Positions 8,065-16,711 of a stretch of DNA of 64,000 bases are shown one piece after another. The DNA comes from Bradyrhizobium diazoefficiens (GTDB lineage: Bacteria; Pseudomonadota; Alphaproteobacteria; Rhizobiales; Xanthobacteraceae): NCBI RefSeq assembly GCF_016612535.1, contig NZ_JAENXS010000002.1, positions 2,914,001 through 2,978,000 on the forward strand, read 5' to 3'. The notes below the pieces were generated by a model that was given only the letters and a program-made list of their open reading frames with translations, was not told where the DNA came from and searched no databases. Both the position numbers and the translations under genes were made by a program. Position 1 is the stretch's first letter; every line of letters begins with the position of its first letter.

Positions 8065-10269
8065 ATGACGGACTTAGAACAAGGCTTGCCGGGCTATGAG
8101 CGACTAGAATTGCTGCCCGATCCCGAACTCGCTGATACGCAGGATTGGGACGCTGGCCAGTGGCAATCCGATTTTGAAGCCAGCCTCGAAGCACTGACCT
8201 TGTTTTTAAGGATCCGCGATCCCCTTGCGATTCTCGCCCGTACCGCATCGCGCTTTATACTCATCAACCCACGCGTCGAGCGTCCAGAAATGCCGAAGCA
8301 GGTCGAAGTTGAGCTCACGCAGATATTGATGCTGCTCAACCGCCACCGACCATCGACTAATCCGGTCTCGCCCAACAATCTGGGAAGATACTGGCGCCTT
8401 GTTCGGCGGCATCTGCGCGGATTTATGAACAAGCAGCCCAATACAGGCAATGAGACTGACATTGAAAGGTTCGTGAGCCGCCGTGCTCGTCTTTTCACTC
8501 GGTACTATCGAAACATATTTTCACGGGAAGACTGTGAGCGCGCGCTGAACGGAATATTGAGGCAAGTAGATAGCCCCTCTGAGGCGGCCCTCGGCTACAG
8601 GCTCTCCGATTTGTTTCGGGCCGCCATTCGCATCATAGACTTAGTCCAGGAACGGTTTAAGATCTTCACGGAGCGTTTGCACAACCTTCTCGATACAAAG
8701 CGACGCTCCGAGCTTGTCGAATGTATCGATTTCTTCTGTTCCTCGTATCCGCTCGCAAGCCGCGTATGGGGAAATTGCACAAACCGGTGGGTCGATCTGG
8801 AGGATCTCCGGATGGCTGCATTTCAGATGTCGGAGTTCGCGCACCCCTGGATCTACACACTTTCTCGAGCAGATCTCGACGCCGCCTTTCCCGCACCAAT
8901 CGTCGACGCGCTTTACAGCCTAGCAATCAGACCGAACAGCCTTTCGGAGATCAATCCCGAGCACATATACCTGAACAATCCTATCTGGCGGCGTCCCTAC
9001 GTTTTGGTTAATGACGGCAGCCTCTTTGCGCCGCTTCCTCACCTCATAGTCTCCTTCCCATTCGTAATCCTTGAATCGCTAATGGAGGGTCACCGCACGC
9101 TCGAAGTTGCTTATGAAGGCGCGCGCGCAAACTATCTTGAAGAGGCGATCACAGATCTTGTCACGACCGCCATGCCAAGCGCATCCGTTTATCGCGGCGT
9201 TGCCTGGGATGATCCGGACACCGGCCAGGTTTGGGAGAACGATGTTGTCGCGGTGGTCGGCAATTTCATCTTTGTCTTTGAAGCGAAATCAGGCCGAATC
9301 AAGGACGCCGCCCGGCGCGGCGGCTCGCTGAGCCTACGAAAGAATTTCAGTGAACTCTTCGTGCAGCCCGGCGTGCAATCGGGCCGCCTGCAGAATTACC
9401 TTGATACCCGCTAGAAGAGGGCGCGTTTGCGGCTCAAGACTACGGGACAGCCGATCAACCTCAATTTAGACAAGCCTAAGGTGGTGTTCACCTTCAGTAT
9501 CTGCATTGAGCACTTCGCCTCGCTTACCAGCGCTCGTCACTATTTGAAAGAGCTTGGCTTGGTCACCGAGCAGACGCCCTGGGCTCCCGTACTGTCGCTT
9601 GGCGACCTGCAGATGATCGTTCGGTTTCTGGACAGTGAGGTGTCGCTCATCCATTACCTTACGCGTCGAGCTACGCTCGAGCAGGTTCTCGATTTCGAGG
9701 GCGATGAACAGGACATACTCTCGGCCTACCTAACAAACGGACTTTGGGTGAACCACGACGCCCTGGATGGTAAGCGCATCGTCTTTTTCGCGTCTGACTC
9801 GCTGGTGCGTAGATCGAAAAAGTCGCGGGCGGACAGGACTGTGGTCGAACTTCATGGCATCTTATTGCCGCCGTTGTGGGAGTCGATCGTCCGCGAACTC
9901 TATCGCGATGATGGGCAGCGTCACCGGTTCGACATCATCAACGTCATCCTCAATCAAATGCCGCCACAGCTCGCGGAGCTCGAACGCAGAATACGACGGT
10001 TCAGGCGCGGAGTTCCTTCGCCCGAGGACGACATCTCCTACGTCACGTTCCGGATTGGCAGCAAAGTATTCGGCTTGGCAATCCATCTGCTAAAAAAACT
10101 GCCCGACCGGCAAGAGTGGCACGAGATGGGACGCAATGTGGCCGCCGATCTCATGCCGGATGCCGGCAGCGTCGAATGCGCGATATTTCTAATCGTATGC
10201 CGCTCACGGCATGCCACCTTCGACGGGGCAAGCTTCTATTGGTATATCCGGCAACCGCAATCTGATTGA
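8065..10269 (+). pseudogene. Large nuclease-like protein interrupted by in-frame TAG
   Basis: From ATG 8065 (GGGAGG five bases upstream) the frame runs to TAG at 9412-9414, then continues in the same frame to 10269, giving one ~734-residue protein split by a single amber codon. The part before the stop is helical and ends with a PD-(D/E)XK-like core (WENDVVAVVGNFIFVFEAKSG). The part after it resumes at once with KRARLRLKTTGQPINLNLDK and EHFASLTSARHYLKELGL, with the same composition and no plausible new start, although TTG 9427 could serve. Either a recent nonsense mutation, a base error, or readthrough explains it. It sits behind a small HTH gene and is probably a nuclease of a defence or genome-maintenance type. 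Confidence 0.65.
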
Positions 10270-10308
10270 ATGCAACACCCTCAGCCGCGCGACCACATCT
10301 AAATGGAT

Positions 10309-11055
10309 TCACTTGTATTTCTTTTCCGTTTCGCGCTGAATTGCACCTGAGAGCAATTTAGCGTTTTCAATGACGTCCGTGAAATATGGCTCGTCCACGA
10401 CCAATTCCTCTCCGGCCGCCCCTCGTCCTTTCCTTCCGGCTTTTTCGACGTAGATCTTGTTGATCGCACCCCGGTTGTGAACAATCACATCCCGGGACGC
10501 CTTCATTTCGATGAAGCTTTCAAAGATCTCGCTCTTGATGTCGATCGACAGAAGCTTCGCGAATTTCTCCAAGTAGTCCTTTGGTTTCGCGAATAGCAAT
10601 TCCTGGCAGCGCGACTCGATCACAGCTTCGAGAAGGACATCGCGGTCCTCCAATTCGAGAAAGAGATTGAGAGGAATGTTTTTGTCGCCGATCAGCACAA
10701 GCTTCTCGGGTTTATCGAGGATCGCAATCCTAAGGCAATCTTGAATGAATGCCTCAACGCGAGAGACTATCGCGACGATATTTGTTTCGAATATCCCCCG
10801 GTCGCATTGCGCTTTAAAAACGTCACCGATATCCCTATCGCGCCGTCTGCTCACGACCTCTTGGTTTCGTTTGGGTACCAAGTATTCCTTCTTGACACTC
10901 GACTTGCTGCCGCGCAGCTCCTCTGCCTTTTTGTCTAATTCAGGCCGAAGGAGATGCGTAAATATCCAAGCATCATTGAGATAGCGAAAGAGTTGAATGT
11001 GCTTGTCGTAGATCTTTCTGGAAACCGGATGCTTGCGCGTCACTTTGGTTATCAT
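10309..11055 (-). CDS. HEPN-domain protein (RiboL-PSP type)
   Basis: A 248-residue protein from ATG 11055 (MITKVTRKHPVSRKIYDKH). The C-terminal region is helical and contains SRDVIVHNRG, an R-x4-H motif of the HEPN RNase superfamily, preceded by FAKLLSIDIKSEIFESFIEM and by a helical stretch with RVEAFIQDCLRIAIL. Catalytic HEPN proteins are metal-independent RNases common in toxin and abortive-infection systems. The frame is open upstream to 11277, but that stretch overlaps an AbiEii remnant, so the shorter start is preferred; an intermediate TTG (FLVSSFPAIQLW) is possible. It is convergent with the interrupted nuclease gene. No partner antitoxin is evident. Confidence 0.6.
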   Translation of the reverse strand: MITKVTRKHPVSRKIYDKHIQLFRYLNDAWIFTHLLRPELDKKAEELRGSKSSVKKEYLVPKRNQEVVSRRRDRDIGDVFKAQCDRGIFETNIVAIVSRVEAFIQDCLRIAILDKPEKLVLIGDKNIPLNLFLELEDRDVLLEAVIESRCQELLFAKPKDYLEKFAKLLSIDIKSEIFESFIEMKASRDVIVHNRGAINKIYVEKAGRKGRGAAGEELVVDEPYFTDVIENAKLLSGAIQRETEKKYK

Positions 11056-11213
11056 CGTCCATAATTGGATAGCTGGAAAGGAAGAGACCAAAAAACGCGC
11101 CAGCTTAGCATGCTCCCGCAACAGTTGTAGTCCCCTTTCGGCGGTAGAAGGCCCGCGCTGCCGCGCTATTTGAGGCCTTCTCGAGGTCGGCGACAGGCCG
11201 ATCCCTTTTTTCC

Positions 11214-11402
11214 TTAAAGCTTGTCCAAGTTCTGCTGACGCCATTTGACGGCCGGCAGATTGGATGGCGCCAGGCACTCCTAGGAGATCCCAATCCGGTT
11301 GCCGCGTTCGAAGGACACGAGGAGTTTTCGGTGAGCTTCAGGCATCTTGCCGACGATCTCATTAACGAGTTTCTTGTGCGCGGCGAACCCCGGCAGAGGC
11401 TC
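11214..11402 (-). pseudogene. AbiEii-type toxin, C-terminal remnant with two frameshifts
   Basis: Reading the minus strand with two frame changes restores the usual C-terminus of AbiEii-like nucleotidyltransferase toxins: FAAHKKLVNEIVGKMPEAHR and KLLVSFERG in one frame, PDWDLLGVPGA in a second, SNLPAVKWRQQNLDKL then TAA in a third. The catalytic KGGTSL region is gone. A stop codon just before the first block shows further decay. This is independent of the intact AbiE operon at 28.9-30.4 kb, so the region has held at least two such systems. The motif recall is from family knowledge, not a search. Confidence 0.6.
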
Positions 11403-11921
11403 CGCTTATCGACGCAGAGACTCTGTTCAGACAATCGGGCCCAGCTCTCTGGATCGCAATTCTAAGCCCGACAATAAGAATGCGCGGTCATCTTGATTTC
11501 GTTACCCGCCGGAGCATAACCGAGAGAAGGAGAGACATCCTTGAATCGCTCGCTCTTGGTGGTCGATGTTTCCTAAAGCTCGGGAATCTTGATATTCGAG
11601 CGATAAACTTTCCATCATCTGGTCGCGGTGCAGCTCGTCAATGTCACACTCTTCCCACTCCTAACCAGCCGCATGCACCCTCTCTCCTTCCCATGGACAA
11701 TGCGTCGTCGTCCCAGCTAAGTCAGTAGACCATGCTTGGCGGATTTGCACCGCACCGGCGGATCGAGCGCCCAGCAGCTGGTCCTTTCGAAGCTATCGAA
11801 GGCGATGACGTGCCCACCAAGCCCTGGCGCCAACGGGATGGGGTTGGGGTTGAATCGATTTGGGATTCCCAAATCAGTCCGTTTCTGATTCACCATGCCG
11901 GCCGGACGGAGGCCAGCATGG
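11403..11921. other. Degenerate intergenic region before IS630 fragment
   Basis: About 520 bases without an intact gene. The left part continues the AbiEii debris. The right part, from about 11780, is probably the outer end of the IS630 element, including the palindrome at 11857-11875. Confidence 0.4.
11857..11875. repeat. Palindrome in front of IS630 transposase
   Basis: GATTTGGGA at 11857-11865 and TCCCAAATC at 11867-11875 form a perfect 9-bp inverted repeat around one base, 46 bases before the transposase start. It is probably part of the IS630 terminal or promoter sequence. Confidence 0.55.
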
Positions 11922-12207
11922 ATGGGCAAGCCTTATTCTCTGGATCTTCGCAAGCGCGTGGTGGCGGCGATTGAGGGCGGCGTGTCCCGCAATCAGGCAG
12001 CCAAGCAGTTTGGGGTCGAGATCAGCACGGCAATCGGTTGGATGCAGCGGGTCGAGGAGACCGGCAGCGTTGCTGCCGGGCCAGATGGGCGGTCACAAGC
12101 CAAGGCGGTTTCGGGAGACCACGCGGTCTGGCTGTCGCACCGGATCAAGGACAGCGATTTCACCATACGGGGGCTCGTTGCCGAGCTTGCCGGACGCGGC
12201 GTGACAT
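11922..12207 (+). mobile_element. IS630-family element, truncated transposase
   Basis: ATG 11922 opens a transposase N-terminus: MGKPYSLDLRKRVVAAIEGG, SRNQAAKQFGVEISTAIGWM and DFTIRGLVAELAGRG. This is the two-HTH DNA-binding region of IS630/Tc1-mariner transposases. After residue ~95 the family resemblance ends abruptly; the DDE catalytic domain (about 200 residues) is missing and the frame runs into unrelated sequence. The element was therefore truncated by a deletion or rearrangement with its junction near 12205, and the junction cut the 5' end of the next gene as well. Confidence 0.85.
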
Positions 12208-13138
12208 GTCACCGGCTTCGATCTCGATGGCCCCTTCCCGCGTCACCTGATCGATACCAATGGCGCGCATGGCGTCGCCAGCCGTTTCAAGCTCGTGGTC
12301 GACATCGTCGATCGCGAGAAGCCGAAGATACGTCTACCCGCACTGATCATTCAGCGCGTCACAGCCGGGCTTTATTACGATCATGTCGGCGGCGACTCAA
12401 AGATCTGGCGAGAAATAGGCTCGCGTTTCGAAAGCTACTGTATCGAGCTAATAAGCAAAGCACTACCAGGAACGCAGCCCAGCGGCTCCTTCAAGTACAA
12501 ATTTCGAAGAGCAATCGATTCGCCCGATATCTTTCTTCGCGATGAGAGCGGCGCTGCGAAGCTCGCTATCGAGTGCAAAGCCAAAAAGAGGTCGATCATT
12601 GCGAAATTTTCCGAGAAACCGCTCGACGATGCAAGAGAGGCGTTTTCCGAAATAATTAAAGGCGTGGTGCAAATCTGGCGCTTCCATTCGCATTGTCGCC
12701 GATCAAGCGAGATCAAGGTGATCGCGCACGACGCCGCGGGCATTGTCTTGACTCTCGATCCTTGGCTCCGGATATCCAACCACCTGGATCGACTGATGCA
12801 AGAAGCGCACGCGCTCGCCGGACGGATTGACCCGGACATTATCGATGAGGATCGCAAGCCCATTCTGTTCTGCTCAATCCAGGACCTCGAAAGCACGCTT
12901 GCCATCGCCTCAGAGGCATCATTTTTTTGAAGCGGTGGCCGCAACCGCCTGTAAGCTCGAGTTCAAAGGTTGGAGCCTCCTCAACGTGCACCAGAGAATT
13001 TCGACGGCGGAGCGGCAAAATGTATATCCCTTCGGAGACAGAATTGCGAACATCCTGCCCGCATGGAAGCTCTTAAGGATGGCGAGGACCGCAGGTAGCC
13101 CTCACGTCGGAGTCATCGCATACGGGTTGACTTCATGA
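12205..13138 (+). pseudogene. PD-(D/E)XK nuclease-like protein, 5'-truncated and frameshifted
   Basis: Coding sequence begins directly at the IS630 junction without a start codon (GFDLDGPFPRHLIDTNGAHG) and continues through MVDIVDREKPKIRL at 12295. The nuclease core is RAIDSPDIFL...KLAIECKAKK, a D...ExK pattern. The frame stops at TGA 12928-12930 inside a run of seven T (12922-12928); moving one frame restores coding sequence (FFEAVAATACKLEFKGWSLL, YPFGDRIANILPAWKLL) to 13138. So the gene lost its 5' end to the IS junction and has a homopolymer frameshift near its 3' end. Polymerase slippage on the T7 run might still give some full-length product from an internal start such as GTG 12295. Confidence 0.65.
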
Positions 13139-13166
13139 GAACTGGGGAGGTTTGGGAGCGAACTAA

Positions 13167-13697
13167 TCAAAAAGGTCGGTATCGACCGTATACGTTACCA
13201 AGGCGCAGGCTCATCGCATGCCTGCTAACATTGTATCTAGCCGCTAAGCGCTCTACAGCTGCGTCATTGTCCAGGGCCTGTATTGCGTCATCCGCGTCCA
13301 GGAATTCATTCGGCATCAGAATTGATGCTGCGAAAAAATTCGCTTCGATTTCCTCAACATCAGTCGCCTGCGAAGATTCATGAGAGCGGTAATTGACTCG
13401 GTAGTCGCGATCATAGTGAGATGAAATGCCAAGATGCAGCAGATAGTGCCCGAACTCGTGGGCTATCGTGAACCTTTGACGCACGAGAGGATGGTTTATG
13501 TTCACGCCTATTGTTGCAGTAGCTCCCGAACGCACCAGCAATCCGGAAACATCGCCTAGATCTCCATACTTTATTTCTATCCCCGTTTTTCTAACCAGCT
13601 TTTGAATCGCGACGGCGGGTTTCGAGATGTGGTGCTCCAGCAAGAGCGCAGAGACGAGCCTCTCAATCTTCGCGTAGCGCGCGCGCTGAACTGTCAT
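13167..13697 (-). CDS. ImmA/IrrE family metallo-endopeptidase
   Basis: A 176-residue protein of the COG2856 family. The zinc motif HEFGHYLLH has H80, E81 and H84, and the downstream EEIEANFFAASILMPNE provides the third zinc ligand (Glu). A helical N-terminal part precedes it, and a short C-terminal wHTH-like part follows (VERLAARYNVSRHAMSLRL). Members cleave or control XRE-type repressors in mobile elements, stress and toxin systems, in the cytoplasm. ATG 13697 overlaps, as ATGA, the stop codon of a short upstream frame that may be the remnant of the partner regulator. It is divergent from the E2-E1 gene. Confidence 0.85.
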   Translation of the reverse strand: MTVQRARYAKIERLVSALLLEHHISKPAVAIQKLVRKTGIEIKYGDLGDVSGLLVRSGATATIGVNINHPLVRQRFTIAHEFGHYLLHLGISSHYDRDYRVNYRSHESSQATDVEEIEANFFAASILMPNEFLDADDAIQALDNDAAVERLAARYNVSRHAMSLRLGNVYGRYRPF

Positions 13698-13834
13698 CGT
13701 CGTCGCCTCTGAGCGGACGGCTCCTCCAAACGATCCAGAAGGGCTTTTATTGTATCCGGCACGGGCTCGCCTTCCTGCGCTATTGCCGCCAGAGTTGTAC
13801 TCGGTAGCAAGGAGCCTGGACTAACTCTGAGCAC
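13694..13834 (-). CDS. Short frame before immA, possible partner remnant
   Basis: A 46-codon frame from GTG 13834 ending DTIKALLDRLEEPSAQRRRR, whose TGA overlaps the ImmA start as ATGA. ImmA-type peptidases are usually translated together with an upstream XRE repressor, so this may be its surviving C-terminus or a short partner. No HTH is visible and a stop codon closes the frame shortly upstream. It overlaps the first codon of no other gene but lies antisense to the E2-E1 leader. Confidence 0.3.
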   Translation of the reverse strand: MLRVSPGSLLPSTTLAAIAQEGEPVPDTIKALLDRLEEPSAQRRRR

Positions 13835-13836
13835 TC

Positions 13837-15552
13837 TTGGCCCGTCGCGGGGTCGCTCCGCGCACCATTCTCAAGCGGAATGGGGTGCTGATCTTGGAAG
13901 CGGACTGGCCGATCCAAGGCCAGTCCGAAACGATGCAGCTGAGGATCGGCTATTCCCCGCTTCACCCCTTCTTCCGGCCTGCCGTTGCTGCGCCGGGCGA
14001 AAAGTTCGAGCGGCACCAAAATCCCCTTACCCGCGAGTTGTGCCTGCTCACCCAAGAAGCCGGGCAATGGGATTCGAACCAGCTTGTGGCGGACTTCATA
14101 CAGGAACGCCTGGACCAACTTCTACGTACTCTCGCCGCAAGAAACGAAGGTCGTTGGGAAGATGCAGCTAAGCTCGAGGAGCAATTTGCCGACCCTTTGA
14201 TGCCATACTTCGCAGGCTTGGCCGAAGATGACTCGATTATTCTTATTGATGGACAAGCCCCGCTACCCTCCGCACGGCATGGTCTGATGGAGATCGTCTA
14301 TGTCGTTCGTGGAAGTTGGCGAAATCCCAGTGCCTTCGAAGGCGTCCTGCGACAGCTGAAGGACTTCCAGGGCGCCGCGCTGGGTAAACGGTTCGGATTG
14401 CCAAATGAGCCGGAAGACGCTCAGGTTGTTACCGCTCGGTGGGTGAAATTGACGCCGCCTCCTATCACGGATCCGTCAGAATTACTGCGCTTAGCTGAGG
14501 AAGAACTTGCGCGGCATGCGGTGCTGCAACCACGCAGTGTCCAGAAGCTAAATGAGGCGGCGCAAGGGCCTTTTTCGATCACTGGGATCGCGTTCGCGGA
14601 CCAAGCCGAGTACAGTTCGCAGAAAGATGGGGCTGGATGGTTATTTCTCGCAACCAGGCAAAGGCCAACTGGCGAACAGGAAACAAAACTGGTCCTTGGA
14701 GAACGCGCGGGCAAAGATGACCTCTTCTCAAGGCTTCCCGTGGCAAGGTCTCTGCTCGGAAAGAAAGCTCTTGTCGTCGGCTGCGGCGCAATCGGTAGTT
14801 TCGCTGGTCTCGAACTTGCTCGCGCGTGCGTTGGCGAAATAGATTTTTTTGACTTCGACATTGTTCAACCTGGCAATAGCCTGCGTTGGCCCTTGGGCCG
14901 ACCCGTTTGGGGAACCTCGAAGGCGATCGCTCTCGCAAACTTCGTCGTCGCAAACTACCCATGGACGAAGGCAAGTGCCATCAGCGGCAGACTGGGCTCG
15001 GCAGAAACCAATCCGGAGCGCGTCCCGCACGACCTGAAAGGTAATGTGCTCGCGCCGATATTCGACGCCATGCGCGCAGCCGATGTGGTTGTCGACGCTT
15101 CGGCGTCGACCGAAGTGCAGCTAGCATTATCTCACTATTGCCGGCAGTTTCGCGTACCATATCTTATGGGCTACGCGACTCTAGGGGTAGCCGGCGGCGT
15201 AGTCGCGCGCTTCCTTCCAGATTCGGACGGCTGCTATGTGTGCCTCCAGGAGCACTGGAAGGATAAGCTCACAATTCCTGAACCTCGCGAAGACAGTGCA
15301 GGCGTCGTGATCCCGGTCGGCTGCAACGCCTCAACGTTTACCGGCGGCGGTTTCGATCTGCAGGAGATTTCACTGGAAATCGTGCGCGCCGCCGTCGAGC
15401 TGCTTTCGGGGGGAGATTGCCATCCTGGGAAATGGGAGATCGCCATACTAACACTCAAGGACGAGGCAGGAGCGCGCATACTGCCCCGCTGGGATGAATA
15501 CCAGTGCCCACCACATCCCAAATGCCCACGATGCGGCGAGGCGTTTCGGTGA
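13837..15552 (+). CDS. E2-E1 fusion of a ubiquitin-like conjugation system
   Basis: A 571-residue fusion. Residues ~10-100 look like a prokaryotic E2 domain, with FERHQNPLTRELCLL giving the H-x-N...C core and C69 as the likely catalytic cysteine. Residues ~300-571 are a ThiF/E1 adenylation domain: ALVVGCGAIGS (nucleotide loop, 315-320), DFFDFDIVQPGNSLRW (Asp and Asn/Arg for ATP), catalytic Cys candidate C496 in PVGCNAST, and zinc-type pairs C466/C469 and C563/C566. This architecture matches Cap2 of type II CBASS and other bacterial E1-E2 systems. TTG 13837 is the start allowed by an upstream in-frame stop. A JAB peptidase gene follows with a 4-base overlap. No CD-NTase or ubiquitin-like gene is present nearby. 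Confidence 0.85.
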   Translation: MARRGVAPRTILKRNGVLILEADWPIQGQSETMQLRIGYSPLHPFFRPAVAAPGEKFERHQNPLTRELCLLTQEAGQWDSNQLVADFIQERLDQLLRTLAARNEGRWEDAAKLEEQFADPLMPYFAGLAEDDSIILIDGQAPLPSARHGLMEIVYVVRGSWRNPSAFEGVLRQLKDFQGAALGKRFGLPNEPEDAQVVTARWVKLTPPPITDPSELLRLAEEELARHAVLQPRSVQKLNEAAQGPFSITGIAFADQAEYSSQKDGAGWLFLATRQRPTGEQETKLVLGERAGKDDLFSRLPVARSLLGKKALVVGCGAIGSFAGLELARACVGEIDFFDFDIVQPGNSLRWPLGRPVWGTSKAIALANFVVANYPWTKASAISGRLGSAETNPERVPHDLKGNVLAPIFDAMRAADVVVDASASTEVQLALSHYCRQFRVPYLMGYATLGVAGGVVARFLPDSDGCYVCLQEHWKDKLTIPEPREDSAGVVIPVGCNASTFTGGGFDLQEISLEIVRAAVELLSGGDCHPGKWEIAILTLKDEAGARILPRWDEYQCPPHPKCPRCGEAFR

Positions 15553-16046
15553 GCGTCTGGCTGTCCTCGCGGGTGATGCAGTGTATGAGCAGTTACGCCC
15601 TAGATTTGTCGCCGCTCGAGAACGGCGGAATCCTCCTCGGCTGGCGCTCAGGCGAGGACGTCACCATCGTGGACTTACGCGGCCCTGGACCTCAAGCGCT
15701 CCATGCCCGGCATTGTTTCATTCCAGACCACTCGTGGCAGGACGCAGAAATCAATCGTGCCTTTGAGGCAAGCGGCGGCGATCTTGATTATCTCGGCGAT
15801 TGGCATTCGCATCCAGACAGCGTAGCCGAAATGAGCAAGCTGGATTCGGCCACGCTCCTCCGAATAGCTCGGAAAGTGAGCGCACCTCTCATGCTAATCG
15901 TCGCAGGCAGCGGAACGGACTGGTCAGCGCGATGTTGGAAGGGGCACACTGCCCGTTCTTTTCTTCGGCGACGCCTGGTCGCAACACCGCAGAAGCTTAC
16001 CGTTTTCGATCCACCTGCGCGATGGCCCGGCCCGATAATAACCTGA
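15549..16046 (+). CDS. JAB/MPN (JAMM) isopeptidase
   Basis: A 165-residue protein from GTG 15549, which overlaps the E2-E1 stop as GTGA, a classic translational coupling. The JAMM zinc site is complete: E24 in ENGGILLGW, H86 and H88 in WHSHPDS, and D99 in SKLDS (HxH-x10-D). Members hydrolyse isopeptide bonds or process the C-terminus of ubiquitin-like modifiers, like Cap3 of type II CBASS. The last ~25 residues (RSFLRRRLVATPQ) look less conserved. Together with the upstream E2-E1 it forms a conjugation/deconjugation pair; the modifier itself is not visible. Confidence 0.85.
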   Translation: MSVWLSSRVMQCMSSYALDLSPLENGGILLGWRSGEDVTIVDLRGPGPQALHARHCFIPDHSWQDAEINRAFEASGGDLDYLGDWHSHPDSVAEMSKLDSATLLRIARKVSAPLMLIVAGSGTDWSARCWKGHTARSFLRRRLVATPQKLTVFDPPARWPGPIIT

Positions 16047-16102
16047 ACCGAGGCAGATTTCTTTGGCCTTCAACTCCGGACACATCTCGAAGGGTTCGTA
16101 CA

Positions 16103-16593
16103 TCATTCGACCCCGGCGATCCGGCGTATCATCTGTGTGTCTCCGCATACCAGTAACGGTACCTGGGGCAGCGAGAGCGCGTTTCCTCGCCGCCAATGTA
16201 TCCAGAATTCGACGTACTTCTTGCCCAAACCCTCGAGAGCTATCCCATCCTTGTAAAGCGCTTGGACCCGCAGTTCTTTCTCATCGTTGGGCTTGAGCAT
16301 GAACGCCCTGAATGCGGCCTTCCCGAGCTGGCCCCGCGCAATGCTCTCGATCTCCGGTCCGCCAGGAAGTACACGCCCTTGCGTTCCGTTGCGAAAGTGA
16401 TCACCACGTCATAGTTAGTCGTGTTCTTGATGCGTACTAGAACCACGTTGTTCCCGAACGAGTTTTGAGTCGTTAGGGAGCCTACCGGTCCCCCCTTATA
16501 GAAGCGGTCCCCGAACGACGCTAAGCCGCCCAGCAACCCGACGACGCCGCCCACCATGCCGATGATGGCGGGCCACCCTGCAGGGTCTGCCAT
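16103..16593 (-). pseudogene. Membrane-anchored hypothetical protein, frameshifted
   Basis: ATG 16593 opens MADPAGWPAIIGMVGGVVGLLGG, one N-terminal transmembrane helix, then FGNNVVLVRIKNTTNYDVVI, a beta-rich part. Around 16365-16380 the coding sequence moves one frame: FLA in the first frame continues as PEIESIARGQLGKAAFRAFM and LKPNDEKELRVQALYKDG in the next, ending at 16103. A single-base indel explains it. The full protein would be ~163 residues with the soluble part following the helix. It is convergent with the JAB gene and downstream of none, so a link to the conjugation system is uncertain. Family not recognised. Confidence 0.55.
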
Positions 16594-16711
16594 TCATCCC
16601 TCTCCCATATCAGACCGAGAAGTTATATCGGATTTCCACAAGCGGCCACTATCCCAAAAGATCCGCTGGCGTGATCTTCATGAGCGCGGCCGTGCGGCCC
16701 GACCATCGAGG

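Noticed and set aside
9427..10269. Separate gene starting at TTG 9427
   Set aside because: Same frame as the preceding nuclease-like gene, only 12 bases after its stop and with no clear ribosome site; better explained as one gene cut by an amber codon.
13837..16046. Complete type II CBASS operon
   Set aside because: E2-E1 and JAB are present, but no CD-NTase or CBASS effector adjoins, so calling it CBASS would go beyond the sequence.
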